Assembly (NCBI GenBank): GCA_002423105.1
Contig: DIUT01000033.1
Location: forward strand, 1-64,000
Length of the DNA stretch: 64,000 nt
Direction: 5' to 3'
DNA from: Geobacter sp. UBA6151
Lineage (GTDB): Bacteria; Desulfobacterota; Desulfuromonadia; Geobacterales; Pseudopelobacteraceae
How positions within the stretch are numbered: the stretch's first letter is position 1; each line of letters starts with the position of its first letter. Shown here piece by piece: positions 1-8,458 of the stretch. The notes below the pieces were generated by a model, which worked only from the letters and a program-made list of their open reading frames with translations, was not told where the DNA came from and searched no databases. The position numbers were made by a program, and so were the translations under genes.

Positions 1-48
1 CCGAAAGGCTCCTGACCTACCCGGTCCCCAGCTCCAAAGGCTCCAACC

Positions 49-624
49 ATGAACATCTACCTCCAATCCACCGAAATCATCAACTGGCAGCATCCGGCTG
101 TGCTGCCCAAAGCGCGGGAACTGGCCGGAGATGTGACGGACACAACCGAAATCGCCCGGCGCTGTTTCGAGTTCGTGCGGGATCAGATCAGGCACAGTTG
201 GGATTACCGGCAGAACCCGGTGACCTGTGTCGCCTCCGATGTGCTGGAACATGCCACCGGCTACTGTTACGCCAAGAGCCATCTGCTGGCCGCGCTGTTG
301 CGGGCCAATGGCATACCTGCCGGTCTGTGCTATCAGCGGCTTTCCGTGAGGGATTCCGGCCCGCCCTACTGCCTGCACGGCCTGAATGCGGTCTGGCTGG
401 AGGCGCATGGCTGGTACCGGATCGATGCACGGGGCAACAAGCCGGGGGTGGATGCCCGCTTCTGCCCGCCGCAAGAGCGGCTGGCCTTTCCGGTTATGCA
501 GCCGGATGAGGCTGATCTGCCGCAGTTGTGGCCGGAGCCGCTGCCGGAGGTGGTGCGGGTGTTGACGGAATACGCCACGGTTGAAGAGGTGCAGGCAAAC
601 CTGCCGGATAGTAGTTTGTTCTAA
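49..624 (+). CDS. Transglutaminase-like domain protein
   Basis: A 191-residue cytosolic protein with no signal peptide. The transglutaminase-like (papain-fold) triad is visible: Cys73 in GYCYAKSHLL, His110 in CLHGLNAVW and Asp126 in YRIDARGNK. Family members act as cysteine peptidases or amidases; the substrate here cannot be told. The ATG at 49 is the first start after a non-coding 48-base edge. The gene converges on the trans-sulfuration gene, with only about 10 bases between the two stops. The fold assignment is firm; the function is not. Confidence 0.8.
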   Translation: MNIYLQSTEIINWQHPAVLPKARELAGDVTDTTEIARRCFEFVRDQIRHSWDYRQNPVTCVASDVLEHATGYCYAKSHLLAALLRANGIPAGLCYQRLSVRDSGPPYCLHGLNAVWLEAHGWYRIDARGNKPGVDARFCPPQERLAFPVMQPDEADLPQLWPEPLPEVVRVLTEYATVEEVQANLPDSSLF

Positions 625-634
625 CGTAGCCGAG

Positions 635-1774
635 TTATCCTTCCAACGCCTGACGCAGGTCTTCGATCAGGTCTTCGGCATCCTCAATCCCCACAGAAAG
701 ACGCAGCAGCACGTTGTTGATTCCCAGCCGCGCCCGCAATTCCGGCGGGATGTCGGCATGGGTCTGCACTTCGGGGAAGGTCATCAGGGTCTCCACCCCC
801 CCCAGGCTTTCGGCAAAGGAGATCAACTGCGTTTTCAGCAGCACCTGCTCCACCAGGCTGTGCTGGTCCACTTCAAAGGCGATCATGGCGCCAAAACCGC
901 CCGCCTGCTGCTTCATCAGGGCATGATCGGGATGCTCCGGCAGGCCGGGATAGTGTACCTTGCGGATTCGGGGATGGCTGCTCAACCAGGTGGCGATCTT
1001 CAGCGCATTTTCCTGATGGCGGTCAAGGCGGATGCCCAGGGTTTTCATGCCGCGGATGATCAGCCAGGAGTCCTGGGGCGCAAGCACCGCGCCGACGGAG
1101 TTCTGATGGAAATAGATCCGTTCCGCCAGTTCCGGGTCTTTGGCCGCCACCAGCCCGCCCAGGGTATCATTGTGTCCGGCCAGATACTTGGTGGCGCTGT
1201 AGACGGTGATGTCGGCCCCCAGGTCCAGCGGACGCAGCAGGTAGGGGGTCAGGAAGGTGTTGTCGGCGATCAGCAAAAGTCCCCGGCTTTGGGACAGTTT
1301 GGCCAGGGCCGGCAGGTCGGCGAATTTCAGCAGCGGGTTGGTCAGGGTCTCCACGAACAGCGCCCTGGTTTCCGGCCGGATGGCGGCCTCCACTGCGGCA
1401 AGGTCGGTGGTGTCCACGTAGGTGAAGGAAAGGCCGAACTGGTTGAACACCTTGTCGAACAGACGGCAGGTGCCGCCGTAGAGGTCTTCGGTGACAATCA
1501 GGTGGTCGCCGCTTTTAAAGAGCATCAGCAGGCAGGTGATGGCTGCCATGCCGGTGGAGTAGGCAAAACCGCGCACGCCGCCATCCAGGCGGGCGATGCC
1601 CTCTTCAAGGGCCTGGCGGGTCGGGTTGCCGGAACGGGTGTAGTCGAAACCGGTGCTCTGCCCCAGCCCCGGATGGCGGAAGGTGGCGGTCTGGTAGATC
1701 GGCACTGATACCGCGCCGGTGCGGGTGTCCCACTCAAGTCCGATTTGTACTGCCTGGGTTGTAATCTTCATCAT
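635..1774 (-). CDS. Trans-sulfuration PLP enzyme (cystathionine gamma-synthase/gamma-lyase family)
   Basis: A 379-residue Cys/Met-metabolism PLP enzyme of full family length. The N-terminal YTRSGNPTR motif (residues 45-53) and the PLP-binding lysine K196 in VYSATKYLAG are present. Members make or break cystathionine or act on homocysteine and methionine; sequence alone does not separate MetB from MccB or MetC types. A SAM-I riboswitch immediately upstream argues for a role in methionine or cysteine supply that is repressed when SAM is abundant. The start is ATG-ATG just after a GGGAGG ribosome site; the first ATG (1774) is given. Confidence 0.88.
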   Translation of the reverse strand: MMKITTQAVQIGLEWDTRTGAVSVPIYQTATFRHPGLGQSTGFDYTRSGNPTRQALEEGIARLDGGVRGFAYSTGMAAITCLLMLFKSGDHLIVTEDLYGGTCRLFDKVFNQFGLSFTYVDTTDLAAVEAAIRPETRALFVETLTNPLLKFADLPALAKLSQSRGLLLIADNTFLTPYLLRPLDLGADITVYSATKYLAGHNDTLGGLVAAKDPELAERIYFHQNSVGAVLAPQDSWLIIRGMKTLGIRLDRHQENALKIATWLSSHPRIRKVHYPGLPEHPDHALMKQQAGGFGAMIAFEVDQHSLVEQVLLKTQLISFAESLGGVETLMTFPEVQTHADIPPELRARLGINNVLLRLSVGIEDAEDLIEDLRQALEG

Positions 1775-1782
1775 TGTCCTCC

Positions 1783-1835
1783 CAAAATAAAATCCCCTTC
1801 CGGGGTACGGAAGAGGATTCCACAGGGGGTCTCTT
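1783..1835 (-). terminator. Expression platform of the SAM riboswitch (terminator/antiterminator hairpins)
   Basis: Downstream of the aptamer on the minus strand, a GGAAGAG...CTCTTCC stem is followed by a CCCC-GGAA-GGGG stem and a T-rich run (ATTTTATTTT) just before the GGGAGG ribosome site. The two stems overlap in sequence, as expected for alternative pairings that end transcription when SAM is bound. Which pairing forms with ligand is inferred. Confidence 0.55.
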
Positions 1836-1836
1836 C

Positions 1837-1941
1837 CTTATCTCCCGAAACCGCAGGCGGTTTCGCTGGAATTGGCACCTTGCCTGTGCAGGCTGGTTGC
1901 CGCGACGTCATAGGGCCAGTCCCTCGGTCGCTCTTGATAAG
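1837..1941 (-). promoter_or_regulatory. SAM-I (S-box) riboswitch aptamer
   Basis: Read on the minus strand this shows the S-box landmarks in order: CTTATCAAGAG at the 5' side of P1 (1941-1931), then GAGGGACTGGCCC, then ATGACG and CGGCAACC, then AGGTGCCAATTCC, a variable P4 hairpin and finally GATAAG closing P1 (1842-1837). These are the conserved kink-turn, SAM-binding core and P1 strands of the SAM-I class. It lies about 65 bases upstream of the trans-sulfuration gene and should switch that gene off when SAM is plentiful. Confidence 0.95.
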
Positions 1942-1986
1942 TAAGTATGTTGTGTGCTTTTTAAGTGTAAACTACTGTGCAAATAT

Positions 1987-2015
1987 TTATGACAAATACC
2001 CACTGTTTTTGTCAA
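1987..2015 (-). promoter_or_regulatory. Sigma-70 promoter of the riboswitch transcript
   Basis: On the minus strand a perfect -35 TTGACA (2015-2010) is followed after 17 bases by TCATAA (1992-1987) in a very AT-rich stretch. It places the transcription start about 40 bases ahead of the aptamer. The -10 box is weak, so the assignment is moderate. Confidence 0.6.
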
Positions 2016-2052
2016 TATTATTTTTATTAAGGGACTCGGGATTTACCGATGT

Positions 2053-2907
2053 CTACGGCATTTCGTTCATGGCGCCGGTGCGATACCCTTGCAGATCAAT
2101 TGCCACATAGGTGAAACCGGCCTGCCGGACCGCTTGGCTGACCGCGTCCCGCAGCGGACCAACTGCCTGCGCGAACTCTTCCGCTCCCAATTCAAGCCGG
2201 GCCACGCTATCGTGGTAACGGACCCTGAGCACGCGGAGACCTAAGGCCATCAGCGCTTCCTCGGCCTGTCCCACCTGGCGTACCCGCTCGGCGGTGATGG
2301 CGGTTCCGTAGGGAAAGCGGCTGGAGAGGCAGGCGTAGGCAGGTTTGTTCCAGGTGGGCAGGCCCAGATGGCGTGAAATTTGGCGGATATCGTCCTTGGT
2401 AAGCTCCGCCTCCTCGAGAGGGCTGCGGACGCCGATCTCTTCGGCGGCAGTGCGGCCGGGACGGTGGTCTGTACGGTCATCCAGGTTGGTGCCGTCCAGC
2501 ACCCAGGCCAGCCCTTCCGCATCGGCAATTTCGCGTAGTTTGCCGAACAGTTCTTTTTTGCAGTAGTAGCAGCGGTTGCGGGGGTTGTGGGCAAATTCCG
2601 GGATATCCAGTTCTTCTGAAAGCACTTCCCGGTGCCTGCCGCCTATTCCTAGCGCCAGCTCCCGTGCTTCGTGCCGTTCCCGCTCGGGATAGGTGGCCGA
2701 AGTGGCGGTCACCGCCAGGGCCCGTTCACCCAGTTGGGCAACGGCAACGGCAAACAGCAGGGTTGAATCGACGCCGCCGGAAAAAGCCACCAGACAACTG
2801 CCCATTTCCCGCACCAGGGCTTCCAGGCGGCTCTTCTTGGCGGCAAGTTCAGCGGAAAGGGGTTGCCCATGCATGACGTCCGGCTGCTGCATCGTCAGTG
2901 TTTGCAT
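2053..2907 (-). CDS. larE: LarE-type ATP-dependent sacrificial sulfur transferase, three-cysteine (cluster) type
   Basis: A 284-residue PP-loop enzyme. The ATP pyrophosphatase motif SGGVDS lies at 43-48, and the LarE signatures RNRCYYCKKELF and KPAYACLSSRFPYG are both present. LarE gives sulfur to the pyridinium ring during synthesis of the nickel-pincer nucleotide cofactor of lactate racemase. Cysteines 113, 116 and 193 form the CxxC plus Cys set known from LarE proteins that hold a [4Fe-4S] cluster rather than losing a single cysteine. The start overlaps the end of bioB by 13 bases in another frame. No larA, larB or larC is in the window. Confidence 0.85.
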   Translation of the reverse strand: MQTLTMQQPDVMHGQPLSAELAAKKSRLEALVREMGSCLVAFSGGVDSTLLFAVAVAQLGERALAVTATSATYPERERHEARELALGIGGRHREVLSEELDIPEFAHNPRNRCYYCKKELFGKLREIADAEGLAWVLDGTNLDDRTDHRPGRTAAEEIGVRSPLEEAELTKDDIRQISRHLGLPTWNKPAYACLSSRFPYGTAITAERVRQVGQAEEALMALGLRVLRVRYHDSVARLELGAEEFAQAVGPLRDAVSQAVRQAGFTYVAIDLQGYRTGAMNEMP

Positions 2908-3890
2908 TGCGCTACGGACAGCTGCAGGTCAACCAGCAGTTGCCGGTCGGCATCGGGATTGCGCCCTTTCTTGGTCAGGTAGTCGCCGGTCATCATGCCG
3001 CTGGCTCCGGCAGCGAATATCCAGGATTGCAATTCGCGCAGGTTGCGCTCCCGTCCGCCGCAGATGGCGATTTTGCGATCCGGCAGGATGTATCGGTAGA
3101 GGGCGATGATCCTCAGGCACTCCATGGGCGACAGGAAGTCGGCGTCTTGCAGGGCGGTTCCCGGCACCGGATCAAGGAAGTTGATCGGTATGGAGTCCAC
3201 CGCAAGCTCACGCAGCAGAAGTGCCAGTTCTATGCGCTGGGCAACGCTTTCCCCCATGCCGAAAATGCCGCCACAGCAGACCTTGAGTCCGGCCTGCTTG
3301 GCGTTCTTCACGGTCTCAACATCCTCTTCATAGCGGTGGGTGGTGCAGATTGACGGAAAAAACGACGCCGCAGTTTCCAGATTGTGGTGATAGGTAACCA
3401 CACCGGCCTCTTTCAGGGCCTTGGCTGTCGCAAGATCAATGATTCCCAGTGAGCAGGAGGGATCCACCGTGCCCTGGGCCACGATCTGCCGCACTGCCGC
3501 GCAGAGCTCGTCAAGTTCCGCGCCGGAGGAGATGCCGGTGCCGCTGGTGATGATGCCGAAGCATTCGGAGCCGATTAATTCGGCCTGCTTTGCCTGCTCG
3601 GCAATGGTGGCGGCATTCACCAGCGGGTAGACCGGCGCTGCGGACTGGTGGTGAGCCGACTGGGCGCAGAAGGAACAGTTTTCGGGACAACGGCCCGACT
3701 TGGCATTGATAATGGAACAGAGCGACACTTCGTTGCCAAAATAGTGTTCCCGCAGTTGCGTAGCTCCGGCAAACAGGTAGAGCAGGTCGGCTCCTTCCGC
3801 TGCAGCAAGCTGCAGTGCCTCCTCTGCTGTCAGGCGGTGACCGGCAAGAACCTGGCTGATTATCTGCTCAATAAAGGTTTTGGTCTGCAT
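2895..3890 (-). CDS. bioB: Biotin synthase
   Basis: A 331-residue radical SAM enzyme that inserts sulfur into dethiobiotin to make biotin. The SAM-cluster motif CxxxCxxC is C68, C72 and C75 in SGRCPENCSFCAQSAHH, and length and sequence match BioB throughout. It sits between the PilZ gene and larE on the minus strand; the other bio genes are absent here. The pairing with larE puts two sulfur-insertion enzymes on one transcript. Confidence 0.96.
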   Translation of the reverse strand: MQTKTFIEQIISQVLAGHRLTAEEALQLAAAEGADLLYLFAGATQLREHYFGNEVSLCSIINAKSGRCPENCSFCAQSAHHQSAAPVYPLVNAATIAEQAKQAELIGSECFGIITSGTGISSGAELDELCAAVRQIVAQGTVDPSCSLGIIDLATAKALKEAGVVTYHHNLETAASFFPSICTTHRYEEDVETVKNAKQAGLKVCCGGIFGMGESVAQRIELALLLRELAVDSIPINFLDPVPGTALQDADFLSPMECLRIIALYRYILPDRKIAICGGRERNLRELQSWIFAAGASGMMTGDYLTKKGRNPDADRQLLVDLQLSVAQCKH

Positions 3891-3912
3891 CGGTATTTCA
3901 TTCCTTTCTGTA

Positions 3913-4617
3913 TCACACCTTCAGTTCCTTGATGATCTCTGCCTGACGCTGGGCGATGTACATGCCGATCAGGTCTTCGCCCCGCTTGTCCTGTTCGAAC
4001 AGGAAAATGCCGCGTAGCGGCGGTTCCTCGCCTTCAAAACGCAGAAAACGGGCCATGATGCGCAGTTTCAGCGGCTGTGGTCGGCTTTTCAGGTCAAAGG
4101 AGATGTTGATGTAAAAATAGGCAAATTTGCCGAGCAGGGTCTTGTCCGGTATTTCCAAGGCACAACCGCCCAAGGAGAGGTCTTTCAGCTTTGCGCTAAA
4201 GGAGTTTGGCCCTGCTTCCACCGTTACCATGAACAGTCCGCCGATCTTCACGCGCAGGGTGGTGCGGCGGTCCGGCAAAACTTCCACGTAGGCAAACTCT
4301 GACAAGACAACCTCATTGGCCCCTTCATTAAAGATTGCGGTGGCATAAATATCCTGCGGGAGTTGTGGAGAGCGGAGTACCGTATAGCGGCTGTTCACGA
4401 TAGCGCGGCTTTGAAGATCGCTGGTGCGGCAGGCCAGGGTATCGTCAAAAACGTACAGAAATTCTGCAGGAGCTGCGACCGGCACTTCCTTGTAATAGTT
4501 GAAAAACTGAACGTCCGGGCGCGGCTGCTGCGAAAGCTGTAAGAGGAGGTTCACAATCTCTCCCGGTTCACCACGTCCCGTCAGACGCAAATAATCTTCA
4601 TGTTGAAACGGCGCCAT
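3913..4617 (-). CDS. PilZ domain protein
   Basis: A 234-residue protein with a C-terminal PilZ domain. The c-di-GMP binding signatures are visible: RxxxR inside DRRTTLRVK, followed about 30 residues later by DxSxxG in DLSLGGCALE. The N-terminal ~100 residues resemble a YcgR-like accessory domain but are not otherwise recognised. I chose the ATG at 4617 (MAPFQHEDY) because GGAGGAAGG stands just before it; the longer reading from 4659 has no such site. The product probably responds to c-di-GMP in motility or surface control. It leads the minus-strand run into bioB and larE. Confidence 0.8.
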   Translation of the reverse strand: MAPFQHEDYLRLTGRGEPGEIVNLLLQLSQQPRPDVQFFNYYKEVPVAAPAEFLYVFDDTLACRTSDLQSRAIVNSRYTVLRSPQLPQDIYATAIFNEGANEVVLSEFAYVEVLPDRRTTLRVKIGGLFMVTVEAGPNSFSAKLKDLSLGGCALEIPDKTLLGKFAYFYINISFDLKSRPQPLKLRIMARFLRFEGEEPPLRGIFLFEQDKRGEDLIGMYIAQRQAEIIKELKV

Positions 4618-4718
4618 TACCTTCCTCCTGCTCACTACTGTACACTGAGCCTTATCCATCCTGCAAGGGCTGTCCTCTTGCCTTCATGGCCAAATCATGA
4701 CAAAGTAGCACGAAATTC

Positions 4719-4800
4719 AGGGGCCAGGGGTCAGGGACCAGGGACCAGAAAGGCGAAAAGGCTTTCTCTGGCCCCTGGACCCCGGCCCCTGGACCCTTCC
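4719..4800. repeat. GC-rich inverted intergenic repeat
   Basis: Short units of the type GGGGCCAGGG and GGGACCAGGGACC run toward a centre near 4770 and return in the complementary sense (TGGCCCCTGGACCCC, then GGCCCCTGGACCC), making an imperfect long hairpin between the PilZ and cysS promoter regions. It has no coding potential that fits either neighbour. It looks like a dispersed genomic repeat; the copy number elsewhere cannot be seen. Confidence 0.55.
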
Positions 4801-4812
4801 TGGAGCCTTTCC

Positions 4813-6273
4813 ATGCCGCTTCGTTTGTACAATACCCTTTCCGGTGAAAAAGAACTGTTTGTCCCCCGAGAACCGGGCAAGGTCGGCATGTACGTCTGCG
4901 GTGTCACCGTGTACGACTACTGCCATATCGGTCACGCCCGCGCCGGCATTGTCTTCGATATGATCTACCGCTACCTGTTGCATTCCGGCTACGGGGTTAC
5001 CTATGTCCGCAACTATACCGACATAGATGACAAGATCATCAATCGCGCCAACCGCGAAGGGACTGATTACCGTGCTGTCGCTGATCGTTATATTGCTGCC
5101 TTTGATGAGGATATGGAACGGCTGGGGCTGAAAAAGCCGACCGTTGAGCCCAAGGCTACTGACCATATTGCTGATATTATCGGCATTGTGCAGAGCCTGA
5201 TTGACAAGGGACATGCCTACGAAGCCGGGGGGGATGTCTATTTTGCGGTGGAAAGTTTTCCCTCCTACCTCAAGCTGTCCAAACGTAATCTGGAGGATAT
5301 GCTGGCTGGCGCGCGGGTAGAGGTGGGGGAGAAGAAGAAGCATCCCATGGATTTTGCCCTTTGGAAAAGCTCCAAGCCGGAGGAGCCCTGGTGGGAATCT
5401 CCCTGGGGCAGGGGACGGCCCGGCTGGCACATTGAGTGTTCCGCCATGAGCATGCGTTTTCTGGGGCCTTCCTTTGATATCCATGGCGGCGGCAAGGATC
5501 TGGTGTTTCCCCACCATGAAAACGAGATCGCCCAGTCGGAAGGGGCCAACTGCTGTCGGTTTGTCACCTACTGGATGCACAACGGTTTCGTCAATATCAA
5601 CAGCGAAAAGATGAGCAAATCCCTGGGCAACTTTTTTACTATCCGCGACGTGCTGCAACTGTTTGACCCCGAAACGCTGCGCTTTTTTATTCTTTCCGCC
5701 CACTACCGTTCACCCCTGGACTATTCCGACCAGAATCTGCTGGAAGCCCGCAGCGGACTGACTCGTATTCATGAAGCATTGGCCAATCTGGATGTGGTGC
5801 TGGCAGCCCCTGCCGGTGATGTAGTTCCACCTTCGGCAGCAGAACTTGCCGAAAAGGCCGCCACGCTGGCGGACCGCTTCCGCGAGGCGATGGATGATGA
5901 CTTTAACACCGCGCAGGCTCTGGGCTGTGTATTCGATACGGTGCGTACCCTGAACCGGACTCTGGCAGAGTCAGCCATGCCGGATGCAGCGACCCGTGAA
6001 GTCTTGGCCGTCCTGCGTGGGGCAATCGATGACATTGGCGAAGTGCTGGGGCTGTTCCGTCAGTCGTCCGCCAGCTGGCTGGCTGCTCGCGAGGCTGAAA
6101 AGGCGCAGGGATTGACGGTGTCCGCCGAAGAAATAGAGCGTTTGATTGCCGAACGGGCGGAGGCCCGCAAAAACAAGAATTTTGCCCGGAGTGACGAGAT
6201 CAGGGACTATCTGCTGTCGAAAAATGTGCAACTGCTGGATACGCCTGGCGGAACAACCTGGCAGGTCAAGTAA
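4813..6273 (+). CDS. cysS: Cysteinyl-tRNA synthetase
   Basis: A class I aminoacyl-tRNA synthetase of 486 residues, the usual length. The HIGH motif is residues 38-41 (CHIGHARAG) and KMSKS is 266-270. Zinc-ligand positions are seen in MYVCGVTVYD, WHIECSAMS and HHENEIAQSE. It charges tRNA-Cys in the cytosol. The start at 4813 (MPLRLYNTLS) follows CTGGAG and begins exactly where the family begins; the frame is open further upstream only through the GC-rich repeat. Confidence 0.97.
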   Translation: MPLRLYNTLSGEKELFVPREPGKVGMYVCGVTVYDYCHIGHARAGIVFDMIYRYLLHSGYGVTYVRNYTDIDDKIINRANREGTDYRAVADRYIAAFDEDMERLGLKKPTVEPKATDHIADIIGIVQSLIDKGHAYEAGGDVYFAVESFPSYLKLSKRNLEDMLAGARVEVGEKKKHPMDFALWKSSKPEEPWWESPWGRGRPGWHIECSAMSMRFLGPSFDIHGGGKDLVFPHHENEIAQSEGANCCRFVTYWMHNGFVNINSEKMSKSLGNFFTIRDVLQLFDPETLRFFILSAHYRSPLDYSDQNLLEARSGLTRIHEALANLDVVLAAPAGDVVPPSAAELAEKAATLADRFREAMDDDFNTAQALGCVFDTVRTLNRTLAESAMPDAATREVLAVLRGAIDDIGEVLGLFRQSSASWLAAREAEKAQGLTVSAEEIERLIAERAEARKNKNFARSDEIRDYLLSKNVQLLDTPGGTTWQVK

Positions 6274-6366
6274 TGCCCGATTGAATAGCTTGCAAGTTTG
6301 TACGGGCATGATAGGCTGTTGCTGCAAACAGATACCAAAGGATTAAATCCATACTGCGAGGCTGAC

Positions 6367-7989
6367 GTGGATTGGGAATGCTGCTGGGATCGTGATACCG
6401 TTGTCATGGGTGAATGCCCGAACATCACCGAAGGTGATGAAGATCTGCTTGCCTCAAAAGCGCGACGCATACTTGAAAAATGCTGTGAGTGTGAACGGTT
6501 TCGGAGAGATTTAGGCCGTTTCAATGAGAGCGGTCATCCCCTGGCCCCCATCTTTGCCGTCCTGCATAATGACTATCGTCGCCAGAAGAGCCAGATTCAG
6601 TCTCTGGTAAGTTTCCTGGATAGCAAAACCCTTGAAACCCGCTTTCTTCATGAATTGGGTTCTGTGCTGCAAAGCTCCGTTGATCTGGACGAGGTTCTGT
6701 CGGTGGCGCTGACCGCCATCACGGCCGGCAAAGGCTTCGGCATGAACCGGGCCTTCCTGCTGCTGGCTGATCAGGAGCGCCATCTGCTGCGCGGTCATCT
6801 GGCCATCGGCCCCCGTTCGATTGAGGAGGCCGGGCAGACCTGGCAGGAAATCGTCAGTAATGACATGGATCTGCAAACCATGGCCCGCAGCTTTCAGCAG
6901 TACAAGCTGCGCAGTGAACGGGACAAATTCCAGGATATTCTGGATAAACTGGTGGTCCCCCTTGATGACCTGAACCACATTATCGTACGGGTCTTTGAAG
7001 ACAAATATCCGCTGCTGGTCCATGATGCCTTCAACAATCCTGCTGTTGACCCGGCCTTTGCCCGGCTTATGGGGGTGGACACCTTCCTGGTGCTGCCTCT
7101 TATCTCTCGCCATCGCCGAATCGGCGCTATCATCGCCGATAATTTCATCACCCACCGCCCCATTACGGACGATGACCTGCGCTCCATCGAAACCTTTGCC
7201 TTTCCGGTAGCCTTTGCCATTGAACGGGCCTCGCTCTATGACCGCTTGCAGGAACAGGTGGATAAACTGCAGCTTGCCAACCAGAAACTGCAGGAGCAAC
7301 AGGAGTTGCTGGTACGCATGGAAAAAATGGCCCTGGTGGGGCGGATCACCTCCAGCGTTGCCCATTCCATCCGCAATCCCCTGACGGTGATCGGCGGATT
7401 TGCCCGCAGCATACTGAAAACAACTGCACCCACCGATGCCAAGCGAGGCTTCATTGAGTCAATCGTCACGGAAACCCAGCAACTGGAAGGGGTGCTGGAT
7501 GAGGTGCTGACCTATTCCGATTCATTGTATCCAACCAGGGACATGTGGGATGTCAATCAGCTGGTGGAGACTGCCCAACGGGAGATTCAGGACCGGCTGA
7601 TCAGGCAGGATTTTACGGTGCATTCCCATCCGGGCCAGAACCTTCCGCCGGTCTGGGTGGATTACAAGCAAACCGCCTACTGTATCCGTACCATCATACT
7701 TGAAGACATGGATGGCCTGGAACATGGCAATATTTCGATTTCTGTGGCGCAGCACGGCAGTGAGATCGATATCCGGATTGAAGACAAAGACCGCAAGCTC
7801 AGCGAAGATGAGCTGGAAGCCATGTTGACTCCCTTTGCCGAAACCTGCCAGATGGGGTCGGGCCTGAGTCTTGCCCTGTGCCGCAGCATGCTGGACAAGC
7901 AGAACATACCGTTTTTGGTGGTAGCTCCCCCTGAAGGTGGGGTTGTCTACACCATCAAGCTTCCAACCCGCAAGGAGGAATTATTATGA
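6367..7989 (+). CDS. GAF-domain sensor kinase with degenerate ATP-binding domain
   Basis: About 540 residues from a GTG at 6367 that follows GCGAGG; a TTG at 6298 is possible but has no ribosome site. The N-terminus is Cys-rich (CCWDRD...GECPNI...CCECERF), resembling the small two-CW domain of delta-proteobacterial signalling proteins. Then come a GAF-like domain, a coiled coil and a HisKA helix with VAHSIRNPL. The catalytic domain lacks the N-box asparagine (region IILEDMDG) and the DxGxG glycines (EDKDRKL), so ATP binding is doubtful. It overlaps the following receiver gene by 4 bases. Confidence 0.82.
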   Translation: MDWECCWDRDTVVMGECPNITEGDEDLLASKARRILEKCCECERFRRDLGRFNESGHPLAPIFAVLHNDYRRQKSQIQSLVSFLDSKTLETRFLHELGSVLQSSVDLDEVLSVALTAITAGKGFGMNRAFLLLADQERHLLRGHLAIGPRSIEEAGQTWQEIVSNDMDLQTMARSFQQYKLRSERDKFQDILDKLVVPLDDLNHIIVRVFEDKYPLLVHDAFNNPAVDPAFARLMGVDTFLVLPLISRHRRIGAIIADNFITHRPITDDDLRSIETFAFPVAFAIERASLYDRLQEQVDKLQLANQKLQEQQELLVRMEKMALVGRITSSVAHSIRNPLTVIGGFARSILKTTAPTDAKRGFIESIVTETQQLEGVLDEVLTYSDSLYPTRDMWDVNQLVETAQREIQDRLIRQDFTVHSHPGQNLPPVWVDYKQTAYCIRTIILEDMDGLEHGNISISVAQHGSEIDIRIEDKDRKLSEDELEAMLTPFAETCQMGSGLSLALCRSMLDKQNIPFLVVAPPEGGVVYTIKLPTRKEELL

Positions 7990-8366
7990 GCAGGCTACTG
8001 GTAGTTGATGATGAGGCCAATATTCGTCTTTTGTACAGCGCAGAGTTGACGGAAGAAGGGTATGAGGTGGAAACTGCAGCCACTATTTCCGAGGCCCTGG
8101 AAAAACTTGCTCAACAGAATTTCGATCTGGTGTTGCTGGACATCAAGCTGAAAAACGAGAGCGGCATCGAGCTGCTGCAGAAGATCGTCAAGGAACGTCA
8201 CGATATGCCGGTTATCCTCTGTTCGGCCTTTTCCAGCTACAAGGATGATTTCTCCGCCTGGTTGGCCGACAGCTATGTGGTCAAATCCGGCGACCTGACC
8301 GAGCTTAAGGAAGAGGTCAAGCGGGTATTGGAGAAAAAGGCCCAGAGAAGGGCGGCAGGACTTTAA
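7986..8366 (+). CDS. Single-domain response regulator
   Basis: A 126-residue receiver with no output domain. The acidic pocket is VVDDE, the phospho-acceptor is Asp52 in LVLLDIKL, the switch residue is Ser in ILCSAF, and the conserved Lys is in YVVKSGD. Its ATG overlaps the stop of the upstream kinase (ATGA), so the pair is translationally coupled. It may act by protein contact or as a relay step. Confidence 0.9.
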   Translation: MSRLLVVDDEANIRLLYSAELTEEGYEVETAATISEALEKLAQQNFDLVLLDIKLKNESGIELLQKIVKERHDMPVILCSAFSSYKDDFSAWLADSYVVKSGDLTELKEEVKRVLEKKAQRRAAGL

Positions 8367-8458
8367 TACCACCCCCACCGCGCTCACTTCTTGCACCCCC
8401 CTGTTACAAGGAGGGAAAACAGAGAAGTGCTATCAGATGCCACTGACAGGAGGTTTTC

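Noticed and set aside
581..1708. Long + strand ORF of 375 codons
   Set aside because: It is the antisense of the trans-sulfuration gene, whose motifs and riboswitch fix the coding strand.
4600..4812. Upstream in-frame extension of cysS (71 more residues)
   Set aside because: It reads through the GC-rich inverted repeat and has no family similarity; the family N-terminus begins at 4813 with a ribosome site.
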